Source: Oscillospiraceae bacterium (GTDB lineage: Bacteria > Bacillota > Clostridia > Oscillospirales > Oscillospiraceae). Taken from it: DNA of 64,000 nucleotides. The DNA is taken from assembly GCA_902802045.1 (NCBI GenBank), contig CADCKQ010000001.1, positions 1 through 64,000 on the forward strand, read 5' to 3'. This document shows positions 1 to 9,611 of this stretch, piece by piece. Each line of letters opens with the position of its first letter. Positions within the stretch are counted from its first letter, which is position 1. A program made the position numbers and the translations under genes. Below the pieces are notes generated by a model. It ran no database searches and was not told where the DNA came from. It saw only the letters and a program-made list of their open reading frames with translations.

Positions 1-305
1 GCTTAAAAGAACACGCCAAATACGCGTTTGAGCAGATCTGCGGTGATGAGGACCTGAGCAACGCGGAAACGCTGTTAAGGAAACTGAAGGCGCTGAAAAA
101 GCCCTCTCTTAAAAGGCAGGAACTGTTCAGAGCCGTACACTGCAGCCGTCTCCCGAAAGTCGGCTCTCTGGAAACGCCTCTGACTATCCTGGAGAACTGC
201 AATTATATTATTCAGGCAAGACCGGACAGTACCGGAAAGGTGGGGAGGCCGCCGGATATCCGTATCTTTGTAAATCCCGCCCTTCTTTCGGAAGAGTCTT
301 CGTAA
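1..305 (+). CDS. C-terminal fragment of a DUF3987-type (primase/helicase-like) mobile-element protein
   Basis: An open frame enters from the left edge (first full codon at base 3) and ends with TAA at 303-305, giving about 100 residues. The tail contains GRPPDIRIFVNPAL, which resembles the conserved C-terminal segment of DUF3987 proteins found in phage satellites, plasmids and integrative elements. The catalytic parts lie outside the window, so the assignment rests on a short motif. If right, the left edge touches a mobile element. Confidence 0.5.
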   Translation, partial: LKEHAKYAFEQICGDEDLSNAETLLRKLKALKKPSLKRQELFRAVHCSRLPKVGSLETPLTILENCNYIIQARPDSTGKVGRPPDIRIFVNPALLSEESS

Positions 306-335
306 AAAAAAGCGCTGAGGCGTAAACCTCAGCGC
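304..335 (-). terminator. Intrinsic terminator of the ROK kinase gene
   Basis: A perfect 9-bp stem (GCGCTGAGG / CCTCAGCGC, 312-320 and 327-335) with a 6-nt loop is followed on the minus strand by a run of eight T. It lies about 70 bases past the stop of the minus-strand kinase gene. Confidence 0.85.
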
Positions 336-406
336 GGTATGCTCTAAATAAAATAATAAAAAAATCAGTTTTTAAAGTGTATAAATAAAATTTGATCTGT
401 CGGCAC

Positions 407-1369
407 TCACATGCTCTGTTCGATGAGAGCGAGTTCTCCGTAGAGGATCGAGTCGTCTCCGAGCTCCGCGATCTTTATATCGACAGTGGGCCTTATCGAG
501 CGCATGCAGTACCTGTCGAGCTCTTTGAGTATCTTCTCGAGGAAGACATCTCCGACAGCCTCCATAACGCCTCCGCCGTATACGATCAGGTCGGGGCTTA
601 TCGTATTTATCATATTGCCTGTGGCTATCGCGAGATAATGGCAGGCCCTGTCCACCGCCTCGATCGCGACCTCATCGCCCGCGGCGAGGGCCTTTTTGAG
701 CTTCTTGCTCTTGAAGACTCCGTCCCGGACAAACTCGGCCATCATCGTCTCCCGCCCGCGGCTTATCTGCTGGCGGATATAGTTGGTCATACCGGTCTTG
801 CTGGAGAAGGTCTCGAGACAGCCTCTCTGCCCGCAATTGCAAAGGGGGCCTTCGGGCTCCAGGATCATGTGCCCGTATTCCGAGGCTTTGAATTTGTTCC
901 CCGTATAGAGTTCTCCGTTGAGTACCATTCCGCCGCCCATTCCGGTCCCCACAAAAAAGCCGATTATGTTCCTGTAGCCCCTTCCGGCGCCGTAGATATA
1001 TTCGCCGAGAACGCCGAGGTTGACGTCGTTTCCGACGAAGAACGGGATATTGAACTGCTTTTCCATGGCACCCCTCAGATCGTAGTCGCGCCACGGCAGG
1101 TTCGGAGTAAAGAGAACGATCCCGGTATTCTGGTCTATCACTCCGGGAGCGCAGGCGGCTATGGCCTTCACGTCGCTTTTGGCAATGCCGGATCCTTCGA
1201 GCATCTCCTCGACAACGCTTATTATCACCTTCTCGACATTCGCGCTCTCGCTGCCGTCTCCTTTGGAGCGCTTTTTGAGACGGTATACTATCTCCTTTTT
1301 CTCATTGAATATGGCGCCGAGGACCTTGGTCCCGCCGACGTCCAGGCAGATGCAGTATTTTTCTGACAT
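407..1369 (-). CDS. ROK family sugar kinase (glucokinase-like)
   Basis: A 320-residue cytoplasmic protein of the ROK family, which phosphorylates glucose or related hexoses with ATP. The N-terminal phosphate-binding motif (DVGGTKVLGA, about residues 10-19) is present. So is the ROK zinc signature: a GH, then CNCGQRGCLE supplying three cysteines. There is no N-terminal helix-turn-helix, so it is an enzyme rather than a NagC-like repressor. It is monocistronic with its own downstream terminator. Substrate (glucose, N-acetylglucosamine or other) cannot be decided from sequence. Confidence 0.9.
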   Translation of the reverse strand: MSEKYCICLDVGGTKVLGAIFNEKKEIVYRLKKRSKGDGSESANVEKVIISVVEEMLEGSGIAKSDVKAIAACAPGVIDQNTGIVLFTPNLPWRDYDLRGAMEKQFNIPFFVGNDVNLGVLGEYIYGAGRGYRNIIGFFVGTGMGGGMVLNGELYTGNKFKASEYGHMILEPEGPLCNCGQRGCLETFSSKTGMTNYIRQQISRGRETMMAEFVRDGVFKSKKLKKALAAGDEVAIEAVDRACHYLAIATGNMINTISPDLIVYGGGVMEAVGDVFLEKILKELDRYCMRSIRPTVDIKIAELGDDSILYGELALIEQSM

Positions 1370-1413
1370 GTCTTAAGTCTCCCTGAGTTTTATATAGATT
1401 TGTTCGTCTGTAT

Positions 1414-3513
1414 TTAAGATCTGCCTCCGAAGAGCCTTCTCCAGAAGGAGCTCCTCTCCGGAGCTTTCAGATCTTCCTTCCCGTCGTCCAGGCTGAATCT
1501 AAGGCCCGAGAAGTAGCGGTAGAGCTCCTCCTGCGAGGAAGTCCCCTCTCCGCCGGGCTCGCGTATATAGGTCCCGTCGCTCTGCATGGTGCGGGATTTT
1601 TCCCGGTCTATGCGGAGCGAGTCCAGGATATGGTTTATCTGCTCTCTCGTGTCCGCGGTCTTCACTTCAATGAAGGCCTCGACCCTGCGCTCAAGATTTC
1701 TGTTGAGAAGATCTCCGGAGCCTATGAATATGCGCTGCTCGTCCCCGTCTCCGAAGCTGTATATCCTCGAGTGCTCAAGCCATCTGCCGACTATGCTCGA
1801 TACGGTGATGTTCTCGGTAAGCCCCGGGATGCCCGGCAGCAGGCAGCAGATGCCTCTTATGAAGAGCTCGACCCTGACGCCGGCCTTCGAACACTCTATG
1901 AGCTTTTCCATGATATCAGGATTGTTCATGGAATTGCATTTGATCGCCACATGGCCTTCATCGCCCTTCGCGATCTCTCCGTCCAAATATTCCATAACCT
2001 TTGTCTTGAAGCTTTTGGGGGCTATCCAGAGCGTGTGCGTTTCGGGGGGAAGCTCTCCGTTTATCATGGAGGCAAATACCTCCTCTGCCTCTGCGCCCGC
2101 AGCTTCGTCCGCTGTAATAAGCGCAAGGTCCGTATACTGCTCGCAGGTGACCTCGTTGTAATTGCCCGTGCCCACCTGGGTTATGTGGAAAATATTTCCG
2201 TCCCTGCTTCCGGTGATGACGCAGAGCTTGCTGTGGACCTTGTGCTCCGGAAGCCCGTAGACGACCCGGCAGCCCGCGTCCTCCAGGAGCTCGGAATAGT
2301 CTATGTTGTTCTGCTCGTCGAACCTCGCCCTGAGCTCGAGCAGGCAGACGACGTCCTTGCCCTTGTCCGCCGCGTAGGCCAGCGCAGCCGCCACCTTGCT
2401 GCTCGCGGACATGCGGTAGAGGGTTATTTTAATGGAGAGCACGTCCGGGTCGTCGGCGGCCTCGTATATGATGTCCACAAAGGGGAGCATGCTCTGGAAG
2501 GGGTAGCTGAGCAAAAGATCGTGCTTTTGAATGTATCTGAAATACTCGCCCTTCTTAAGGCCGATCTGTCTTGCCGGCCTGTGCTCCGGATAACGCAGAC
2601 CCTCCTGATTTGAAATGGCGTTTCTGAAGCTGAGGTCGAAGGGCACGGCCGTCTGAAAGACATTCTCTTCCTTTATGCGGAGCTTCTTGATCAGAAGCGC
2701 CCTGGAGGCCTCCGTGAGCTTTCCGTAGATCAGAAGCCTGACAGGCTGCTCGCGCTTGCGTTTGGAGAGCATGCTCGATGTCTTCGTCCTGAGATCCCCG
2801 CTGTCATCACCGAGGTTGGAGAGATAAACGTCCGCGTTTCTCGTGACTCTGATGACGGCAGATTCCTTTACCGTTTCCTTTTTGAAGAGCAGCGGGAGGA
2901 AATGGCGGACGAGCCTCGAGGTCATCACTATCTTCTGTCTGCCGTCTATCTCGAAGCTCACGTAGGGATTCAGCCTCGCCAGCGGCACGAGCGCCATCCT
3001 TCTCTGACCGTTTTTCTCCAGGAAGGCTATTATGTATGATTCCTGGCCCCAGAGGAAGGGGAAGGAGCCGTTCAAGTCTATGTATTTCGGGAAAAGAGAG
3101 TCTTTCATGTCGCCGAAGAGCTTCTTGCACATCAGTTCGTCGACCTTGCTCGTCTTCTTGAAATCCAGAATGTCTATGCCCCTGTCGCGAAGGCTCTGCT
3201 TCATATCCTTCCAGATGCTGTCGAAGAGCTGCTGCTGGGTCCTTGTGACCCGGAGCACTTCGGCGATGGTCTCCGAGGGGAGCATTCCCGAGACCGGATC
3301 GCGTTTTTCGGAATCCAGAAGCGCGCGGTGTGTAAGTATCCCTATGCGTACGCGGTAGAATTCCTCAAGATTGGTCTGGTATATCATGAGGAACTTGAGT
3401 CTCTCAAGAAGTGGCACGCTGCCGTCCGCCGCCTCCAGAAGCACGCGCTCGTTGAAGGAAAGCCAGCTCAGCTCTCTGTTTATATAGCAGTTTTCATGTA
3501 TCTGTTCGGCCAT
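1414..3513 (-). CDS. ppk1: Polyphosphate kinase 1
   Basis: At 699 residues this is full length for PPK1, which reversibly polymerises the ATP gamma-phosphate into polyphosphate. The N-terminal domain opens with the typical YINRELSWLSFNERVL. The catalytic core has EHKVHSKLCVI, where His427 is the expected phosphorylated residue. The start is supported by GGAGG about 10 bases upstream. A second polyphosphate-type enzyme (VTC domain) lies at 8.9 kb. Confidence 0.95.
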   Translation of the reverse strand: MAEQIHENCYINRELSWLSFNERVLLEAADGSVPLLERLKFLMIYQTNLEEFYRVRIGILTHRALLDSEKRDPVSGMLPSETIAEVLRVTRTQQQLFDSIWKDMKQSLRDRGIDILDFKKTSKVDELMCKKLFGDMKDSLFPKYIDLNGSFPFLWGQESYIIAFLEKNGQRRMALVPLARLNPYVSFEIDGRQKIVMTSRLVRHFLPLLFKKETVKESAVIRVTRNADVYLSNLGDDSGDLRTKTSSMLSKRKREQPVRLLIYGKLTEASRALLIKKLRIKEENVFQTAVPFDLSFRNAISNQEGLRYPEHRPARQIGLKKGEYFRYIQKHDLLLSYPFQSMLPFVDIIYEAADDPDVLSIKITLYRMSASSKVAAALAYAADKGKDVVCLLELRARFDEQNNIDYSELLEDAGCRVVYGLPEHKVHSKLCVITGSRDGNIFHITQVGTGNYNEVTCEQYTDLALITADEAAGAEAEEVFASMINGELPPETHTLWIAPKSFKTKVMEYLDGEIAKGDEGHVAIKCNSMNNPDIMEKLIECSKAGVRVELFIRGICCLLPGIPGLTENITVSSIVGRWLEHSRIYSFGDGDEQRIFIGSGDLLNRNLERRVEAFIEVKTADTREQINHILDSLRIDREKSRTMQSDGTYIREPGGEGTSSQEELYRYFSGLRFSLDDGKEDLKAPERSSFWRRLFGGRS

Positions 3514-3584
3514 CGGAGGACCTCCATCGGTATTTGGGTAAATTTTACAGCAGCAGGCTTTTTAAGTCAATGCCGCGGGAAGAA

Positions 3585-3610
3585 TAAAAAAGCCGGCCCG
3601 CAGGGACCGG
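3585..3610 (-). terminator. Intrinsic terminator of mntP
   Basis: A GC-rich hairpin (CCGG-T-CCC / GGGCCGG on the minus strand) is followed by TTTTTTATTC. It begins 5 bases past the stop codon of the minus-strand mntP gene. Confidence 0.75.
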
Positions 3611-3614
3611 TCTT

Positions 3615-4226
3615 TTATATGAATGATTTTATGAAGATCTCGAGACCTATGACTATCAGGATCGTTCCTCCGATAAGCCCCGCGTAACGCTCCAGCTTTG
3701 TGCCGAACACCCTCCCGAGCTTCAAGCCGGAAAGGCAGATCACAAAGGTCACGGCAGCGATAATAAGCGCCGCAAGCAGAGCCGCAAAGGCGCCGTAACC
3801 GCTGATCGTAAATCCCACAGAAAGCGCGTCTATCGAGGTCGCAACGCCCTGGATGAGCAGGGTCTTCATCGGGAGCAAGGCTGCGCTTTTTACTCCCCCG
3901 CTCTCATCATCTTGAGTTTCCTTTTTGTTCCGGAAGGCTTCGATTATCATTCCTCCGCCTATATAAATCAGGAGCAGCAGGGCGATCCAGGGAATGAATT
4001 TCCGGAAAGCGCTGAAGGCCTCCTCGATGAAGTGCACGCAGACCCATCCGATCAGCGGCATTGCGAACTGGAAGAAGGCATATATGCCGGCCATCATGAT
4101 CCGTCTGGGCACGGGCATTTCAGGCTCCCTGAGGCCGTTCGCGACACAGACGGAAAAGGCGTCCATCGCAAGACCCGCTCCGAGCCCTATGCTGTTTATG
4201 AGAAAAAACCGGTCAAGAACTGCCAT
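3615..4226 (-). CDS. mntP: Manganese efflux pump MntP
   Basis: A 203-residue, roughly six-helix membrane protein of the MntP (former DUF204) family that exports Mn2+. Both internal repeats carry the membrane acidic motif: GLAMDAFSVCVANG near the N terminus and GVATSIDALSVGF in the second half. Length matches the family. It is a single gene with its own terminator. No yybP-ykoY riboswitch was recognised in the short upstream gap to the divergent sdaA gene. Confidence 0.93.
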   Translation of the reverse strand: MAVLDRFFLINSIGLGAGLAMDAFSVCVANGLREPEMPVPRRIMMAGIYAFFQFAMPLIGWVCVHFIEEAFSAFRKFIPWIALLLLIYIGGGMIIEAFRNKKETQDDESGGVKSAALLPMKTLLIQGVATSIDALSVGFTISGYGAFAALLAALIIAAVTFVICLSGLKLGRVFGTKLERYAGLIGGTILIVIGLEIFIKSFI

Positions 4227-4310
4227 TTTTTACGCGTACCTGATTATCCTGTATTATTTTTGCTTACCGGGTGATATAATTGAAAAAAAGCCGATCGGGA
4301 AGGAACAGAG

Positions 4311-5510
4311 ATGAAAAGCATAAAGAGCATCTACAAAATAGGAAACGGGCCTTCGAGCTCCCACACTGTCGGACCCTATCACGCGGCCGGAGTTTTCTCT
4401 ATGCGCTATCCGGACGCGGACTCGTTCAAAGTGACTTTATACGGCTCGCTCGCCTTCACCGGCGAGGGCCACGGCACGGAAAGAGCCATAACCTCCGCGA
4501 TCCCGGGCTGCGAAGTCCGCTTCAACCGGGAGGAGACCGACCTTCCTCATCCGAACACCATGCTTTTCGAGGCATTCAGAGACGGAGAGCTCATCGGGAG
4601 CAGCCGGATCTTCAGCATCGGCGGAGGCTCCATAAAAATAGAGAACGAGGACTCCGACGACGAGCTCGAGATATATCCGCAGAAAAACTTCACCGAGATC
4701 CTCGATGTATGCCGCGGGAAGGACATAAGTCTCAAAGAATTTATATATCAGACGGAGGGCAGTTCTGTCAAGGATTATCTTAAAAACGTCTGGGAGGCGA
4801 TGAAGGACACGGTAAACCGCGGCCTGAACGCTGAGGGAATACTTCCCGGAGGGCTCGGGGTGAACAGAAAAGCGAAGATTCTTTTCAACAAGCGCTGCTA
4901 CAATGAGAGCGCCGACATTACCATGAACAGGCTCATCGCCGCTTACGCGTACGCTGTCAGCGAGGAGAACGCCGGCGAGAACATCGTCGTCACGGCCCCG
5001 ACCTGCGGCAGTTGCGGGGTCCTGCCCTCGGTCCTCTACTACATGTACTCGGACAGGGGCTTTCCCGAGGACGAGATCCTGGATGCCCTGGCTGTGGCCG
5101 GGATCATCGGGAACGTGATCCGTACAAACGCCAGCATATCCGGCGCGGAATGCGGGTGCCAGGCCGAAATAGGCAGCGCCTGCTCGATGACGGCAGGCGC
5201 CCTGGCCTCTCTGTACGGTCTCAATATAGATCAGATAGAATACGCGGCCGAGATCGCGATGGAGCACAACCTGGGGCTCACCTGCGACCCTGTCAGGGGG
5301 CTGGTCCAGATCCCCTGCATCGAGAGGAATGCCGTCGCGGCGATGAGAGCGATAAGCTCCGTGAACCTCTCCCGTTTTCTCTACATGACGCGCAAGATAT
5401 CGTTCGACGAGGTCGTTGCCACGATGTACAAGACGGGAAAAGACATGGACGAGAAATACCGCGAGACCTCTCACGGCGGGCTGGCGCAGATCTACAACGA
5501 ATTTGCCTGA
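4311..5510 (+). CDS. sdaA: L-serine dehydratase, Fe-S type, single chain
   Basis: This 399-residue enzyme deaminates L-serine to pyruvate and ammonia using a [4Fe-4S] cluster. The N-terminal beta-domain motif NGPSSSHTVGPYHA is followed by the alpha part with APTCGSCGV, ECGCQAEIGSACSM and LTCDPVRGLVQIPCIERNA, which hold the cluster cysteines. Many Firmicutes split this into two subunits; here both are in one chain. AAGGAA precedes the ATG. It supports use of serine as a carbon and energy source. Confidence 0.95.
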   Translation: MKSIKSIYKIGNGPSSSHTVGPYHAAGVFSMRYPDADSFKVTLYGSLAFTGEGHGTERAITSAIPGCEVRFNREETDLPHPNTMLFEAFRDGELIGSSRIFSIGGGSIKIENEDSDDELEIYPQKNFTEILDVCRGKDISLKEFIYQTEGSSVKDYLKNVWEAMKDTVNRGLNAEGILPGGLGVNRKAKILFNKRCYNESADITMNRLIAAYAYAVSEENAGENIVVTAPTCGSCGVLPSVLYYMYSDRGFPEDEILDALAVAGIIGNVIRTNASISGAECGCQAEIGSACSMTAGALASLYGLNIDQIEYAAEIAMEHNLGLTCDPVRGLVQIPCIERNAVAAMRAISSVNLSRFLYMTRKISFDEVVATMYKTGKDMDEKYRETSHGGLAQIYNEFA

Positions 5511-5530
5511 AAAACGATCTGATAATGAAG

Positions 5531-5568
5531 GGCTCCCGATCGCCGGCACTGTCCGGTTCCCGGGAGCC
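5531..5568 (+). terminator. Probable terminator after sdaA
   Basis: Nested inverted repeat: GGCTCCCG / CGGGAGCC outer arms (5531-5538 and 5561-5568) enclose a CCGG/CCGG inner pair. It is followed by TT and an AT-rich stretch. It lies 20 bases past the sdaA stop and separates it from the convergent gene. Confidence 0.5.
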
Positions 5569-5586
5569 TTGATATTTAAATGCCCA

Positions 5587-6615
5587 TTATCTGTTTTGTA
5601 TCCTGTTTCTTGCGGAGGCATGGAAGACGCCATAGATCGCGGCATACAGGACACCGGCCACGGGCCATACGATCCATGATCTGTCCCAGGCGTCCGTGAT
5701 AAAGCTGATGCCGAGATAAATTGCAGTCGCAAGGCTCCAGTACGCGCCGGGAACCCAGCCGATCCTGCGGCCCACTGCCTTATTCTCCGGAGTGTAGTCC
5801 TCCAGTTGGAGAAGCTTGTTGCAGCTCTCGTTTATCATACCGTTCTTCACGAAAAGATATACCGCGCAACCGATCATAAGAAGCATCACGCAAAGGCTTA
5901 TTATGGGTATGATCTCCGGTCCCCCCTCTGTCAGCGCTCCTATAGCGACCAGCTGGGCGACTCCGGCCAGAATGATGCCGACTCCTGTCGCGACTGTCAC
6001 TCTGTACGCGTTTTCGAAGGACTCTTTTTTGCGCCTGACTGCCGCTTCCACACCGTAGAGAAGCTCTATCTCTTCCTTTTCAAGATAATCGAATCTGTTG
6101 AGCTTAGAGCTCCTTATTATAAAGATCGCCACTGCAGCTGCTATCATTATGAGCAGAACGGCGACTCCTATCGCTGCCGCGGCATTTTCGGAGATGACCG
6201 CGTTTTTCATATCGGAAAGCCCGCCAAGCAGAAAGAGCACTATGGGAGACCAGATGCAGAGCATCACGCCCAGAGCCGTTTTTGGAGCAACCTGCTCTGT
6301 CAGCTCCAGGTAATCGTTTGCCTCCTCCATCGAAACCTGTCTCTTCTTCGGTTCATCTTCTGGAAATACCGGCATATACCCTGACTCCGTCTGAGGAACG
6401 GGCACGGGAAGATCTTCGATCTCGTCCTTCAGAAGATAATCCGTCGTAACTCCGAAGAGTTCGCTGAGCTGTGTTATCTTTGCTATATCCGGGATAGACA
6501 GGGCGGACTCCCATTTGGAGACCGACTGCCTCGATACGCCGAGCTGGGAGGCCAGCTCCTCCTGGGACCAGCCCGCTCTCTTTCTCAGACTCATTATTTT
6601 TTCCGCGAGTATCAT
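5587..6615 (-). CDS. XRE-family regulator with C-terminal membrane domain
   Basis: The protein has an N-terminal helix-turn-helix (WSQEELASQLGVSRQSVSKWE) followed by about four hydrophobic segments, the common Clostridia layout of a DNA-binding domain tethered to the membrane. I place the start at MILAEKIMSL (6615, 342 aa), not at the longer frame start. AAGGAGAACAAAA stands directly before this ATG, and family members begin here. The signal and targets are unknown; the adjacent two-component operon is a possible partner. Confidence 0.85.
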   Translation of the reverse strand: MILAEKIMSLRKRAGWSQEELASQLGVSRQSVSKWESALSIPDIAKITQLSELFGVTTDYLLKDEIEDLPVPVPQTESGYMPVFPEDEPKKRQVSMEEANDYLELTEQVAPKTALGVMLCIWSPIVLFLLGGLSDMKNAVISENAAAAIGVAVLLIMIAAAVAIFIIRSSKLNRFDYLEKEEIELLYGVEAAVRRKKESFENAYRVTVATGVGIILAGVAQLVAIGALTEGGPEIIPIISLCVMLLMIGCAVYLFVKNGMINESCNKLLQLEDYTPENKAVGRRIGWVPGAYWSLATAIYLGISFITDAWDRSWIVWPVAGVLYAAIYGVFHASARNRIQNR

Positions 6616-6735
6616 TTTTGTTCTCCTTCCATCTGTTCGCTGCGTCATGCTGCGTTTTTGATGGGCCCATCCTAGCTTTTTTTGCGGTGGCAAGCCACCA
6701 ACCGGGCTTGGAAATGTGTCAACCGGCGGTTGCGT

Positions 6736-8037
6736 TTATGTATTTTTCGCCGGAAATCTTGCAGTAAACACGATTTTGTTCCCGCTCTCATACCTGCATT
6801 CTATGCTTCCGCCGTTTGCCCTGCAGATGGAATCGGCTACAGAAAGGCCTATTCCGTAGCCTCCCGTATTTTGGGTCCTGGCATCGTCCCCGCGGGAGAA
6901 TCTGTCAAAGAGCTTGTCCGCCGGTATGGAAGGGAGTTTTTCGCAGGTATTCGAAAAAACAAGGACCGCGTTTTTGTCCTGCTGATTTAAGCTTACCGAT
7001 GAAGCACCGCCCTCATTCGTGTATTTGAGAGAATTGTCCAGCATTATCGAGATGAGCTGTGTGATCTGCTCCCTGTCAGCGTTTATGCCGATCTCCGGAG
7101 CTATTTCAGCTTCAAAGCTTATGCTTTTATGCCCCATGGGCTCTTTATACGCGTCGCAAAACTCCGAGACGATACCGCTTAAGCTTATCGGCTCATTTTT
7201 TATTTCAAGGGCTCTTTCATCCATCTTCGCGAGCAGCAGCAGATTCTTGACAAGCCCGTTTAAACGCTCCGCCTGGGCTTTTATGTTTCTGCTCCACTTG
7301 CTCTCTCCGTTATACAGCTCCAGCGCCTCTGTATTCGCAGTAATGATGGCGAGCGGGGTCTTCAGCTCGTGCCCGGCGTTCGTAACGAACTGCTTCTGCT
7401 TTTCGATATTGTCAGCTATCGGCTTTATGGCTTTTCGGGAGAGCGACTTTACCATAAGCAGCATTAAAATCCAGCAAAGGAGTCCTGCCGCGCAGGACAG
7501 GAGTACAACTCTGAGTATTGAGATCCTGTTTTGCGACGGATCGAGAAATGTCACTGCCGTTCCCCTGCCGTCGCGCGTCTCGGATACCGAATAGAGATAT
7601 CCGTCCGACCTGCCTTTTGTGCTCCCCGAGGCATATATCTTCCCTGCCAGCTCATTCGCGATCTCCTCATCGACGTAGCCGGTGTGGGATGTATCCGTAT
7701 ATACAGCATTTCCCTCGCTGTCAAAGAGGACAGTGAAATACGAGGAAGAAAGGAGAATATCCCTGTCGCCTCTCTCCATTCTGAATGTCCCGGGACCGTG
7801 CCTGCCTTCATGTCCTCCGAAAAGCCCTGCCTCGGCATCTGGAGCGCTCATCTGGAGCTCATCTTCCGGAGGGCCCCCCATCGGGACGGAATTGGAGATC
7901 GTCTCAAGGTTTCTGTTGAGTTCCCTGCTTGAGGCAACGATATTGGCAGCATTTATAACGCCCAACAGCAGCACTATAAGGGCCGTTATGGCGGTCATGG
8001 CCGTCTTTACAAAACGCTTCTGGAGTATTTCAGTCAT
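6736..8037 (-). CDS. Sensor histidine kinase
   Basis: At 433 residues, it has a transmembrane helix at about 13-33, an extracytoplasmic region of about 140 residues, a second helix at about 175-198, then HisKA with the phospho-acceptor His223 (NAGHELKTPL). The HATPase N box (DNSLKYTNE) and G box (GGYGIGLS) follow. The start overlaps the end of the response regulator gene by 8 bases, so the two are translationally coupled and form a pair. The extracytoplasmic part is rich in Gly, Pro and Glu and gives no clue to the ligand. Confidence 0.92.
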   Translation of the reverse strand: MTEILQKRFVKTAMTAITALIVLLLGVINAANIVASSRELNRNLETISNSVPMGGPPEDELQMSAPDAEAGLFGGHEGRHGPGTFRMERGDRDILLSSSYFTVLFDSEGNAVYTDTSHTGYVDEEIANELAGKIYASGSTKGRSDGYLYSVSETRDGRGTAVTFLDPSQNRISILRVVLLSCAAGLLCWILMLLMVKSLSRKAIKPIADNIEKQKQFVTNAGHELKTPLAIITANTEALELYNGESKWSRNIKAQAERLNGLVKNLLLLAKMDERALEIKNEPISLSGIVSEFCDAYKEPMGHKSISFEAEIAPEIGINADREQITQLISIMLDNSLKYTNEGGASSVSLNQQDKNAVLVFSNTCEKLPSIPADKLFDRFSRGDDARTQNTGGYGIGLSVADSICRANGGSIECRYESGNKIVFTARFPAKNT

Positions 8038-8707
8038 CTTCCGCCTCCAGCGTATAGCCGAGATTCCGCTTTGCCGTGATCGACACCCTGGCTCCGATGG
8101 AACTCATCTTCTTGCGCAGGTTTGAGATATATACCCAGACATTTCCGCTCTCTGCATTGCTTTCAAGCCCCCATACCTTCTCCAGGAGCTCATCCGAGGA
8201 GATATATATCCCCTTGTTCATAATCAGCGTCTCCATCATCCTGAACTCCAGATTCGAGAGGGCGACAGTGTTTTCTTCCGCGCTGAGCTCAAAATTCTGA
8301 CGGTCAAGCTTCAGGTTTCCGCAGGAGATCACATCGGGCACGAACACGTCCTTTCTTCTGAGCATGGCTCTTACCCTTGCCAGGAGCTCGCCCATCGCAA
8401 ATGGCTTCGGCAGATAATCGTCTGCGCCGAGGTCCAGCCCCTTTATCCTGTCCTCCACCTCGGTCTTTGCCGTCAGGAGCATGACCGGGGTCATGATGTT
8501 CTCTTCCCTGAGTCTTTTCAGCACCTCGGTCCCGCTGAGGCCGGGCATCATTATATCCAGTATGATCCCGTCGTACTGCCCGGACTCTGCGTAGTCCAGC
8601 GCGTCGTTGCCGTTGTATACGGCATCGACGATATATTTGTGATATGTCAGTATATCGGTTACCGCCTCGGAGAGGGCGGGCTCGTCTTCGGCATAGAGAA
8701 GCTTCAT
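8030..8707 (-). CDS. OmpR-family response regulator
   Basis: At 225 residues, the receiver domain has the acidic pocket (AEDE, residues 6-9) and phospho-acceptor Asp51 (ILDIMMPG), followed by a winged-helix DNA-binding domain. I use the ATG at 8707 (MKLLYAEDE), with GGTGG a few bases upstream, instead of the frame start four codons earlier. It is first gene of the operon with the histidine kinase. Confidence 0.92.
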   Translation of the reverse strand: MKLLYAEDEPALSEAVTDILTYHKYIVDAVYNGNDALDYAESGQYDGIILDIMMPGLSGTEVLKRLREENIMTPVMLLTAKTEVEDRIKGLDLGADDYLPKPFAMGELLARVRAMLRRKDVFVPDVISCGNLKLDRQNFELSAEENTVALSNLEFRMMETLIMNKGIYISSDELLEKVWGLESNAESGNVWVYISNLRKKMSSIGARVSITAKRNLGYTLEAEDD

Positions 8708-8891
8708 ATTTACCACCATTTTACTGTTTTTATCAATGATATCAGTAAAAACTTAAATCAAGCTTAAAGCAATTATAAACAAAGCATATTTGCCTTTCAA
8801 GGCATTTCTGTTCACGCATTGTTCATTATTTCTGAAGTTTTTTTTAAGGTAGCAGCTATAAGATGCGGACATTAAAGAAAGGAGCCCGGAA

Positions 8892-9611
8892 ATGGAATAT
8901 CTTGCAAGCTTCATGCGCTATGAGATCAAATACATGCTGAGTACTGATCAGAAGCAGCGCCTTCTGGATATAATGAAAGACTATATGCGGCCTGACGAGT
9001 TCGGGCACACCGAGATACGGAACATCTACTATGACACGCCTGATTTCCGTCTGGTCAGAAGATCGCGCGAAAAGCCGGTATACAAGGAAAAGCTCCGCGT
9101 CAGAAGCTACGGAAAGCCCCGTGCCGGCGGAAAGGTCTTTGTGGAACTCAAGAAAAAATACCGCTCCGTCGTATACAAGCGCAGAACGGCGATGCCTCTT
9201 GAAGACGCTTTGGGCTTTGTCTCCGGGGACTTGAGACGCGTCGGAGACAGCCAGATAGAGAAAGAGATCGGAAGCTTTATAAGGTTCTACAGGACTCTGC
9301 GCCCCGCGGCATACCTGAGTTATGAGAGAGATTCCTTCTTCGGAAAGGACGACGGGGATCTCAGGATCACTTTCGATGAAAAGATCCTTGCCCGCACTTA
9401 TGACGTCTCTCTGGACTCGGACCTAGGCGGAGAGGAGCTGCTCGGACCCGGGACCGTTCTGATGGAGGTCAAATGCGGCGGGGCGATGCCTCTCTGGCTG
9501 GTCCGTTATTTAAGCCGGGAACACATATATCAGACTTCTTTTTCAAAATACGGGGAAGCCTACGAAAAACTTATCTTTAACTGTGAACTTGGGAGGAAAA
9601 AATATGCATGA
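8892..9611 (+). CDS. VTC-domain protein (polyphosphate polymerase-like)
   Basis: This 239-residue protein has the VTC fold (tunnel-shaped triphosphate enzyme) known from yeast Vtc4, which makes polyphosphate. Visible features are RYEIKYML at the start, the basic/acidic pair in KEKLRVRSYG and VFVELKKKYRSVVYKRR, and the late MEVKCGG. AAAGGAG precedes the ATG. It overlaps the next gene by a few bases. In bacteria VTC proteins commonly pair with DUF4956 membrane proteins, as here. Enzymatic activity is inferred from the family only. Confidence 0.85.
   Translation: MEYLASFMRYEIKYMLSTDQKQRLLDIMKDYMRPDEFGHTEIRNIYYDTPDFRLVRRSREKPVYKEKLRVRSYGKPRAGGKVFVELKKKYRSVVYKRRTAMPLEDALGFVSGDLRRVGDSQIEKEIGSFIRFYRTLRPAAYLSYERDSFFGKDDGDLRITFDEKILARTYDVSLDSDLGGEELLGPGTVLMEVKCGGAMPLWLVRYLSREHIYQTSFSKYGEAYEKLIFNCELGRKKYA

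Noticed and set aside
392..1366. Long plus-strand frame opposite the ROK kinase
   Set aside because: It mirrors a clear kinase gene, has no family features and no ribosome site. Similar long antisense frames at 1630-2613, 4437-5732 and 31896-32750 are shadows for the same reason.
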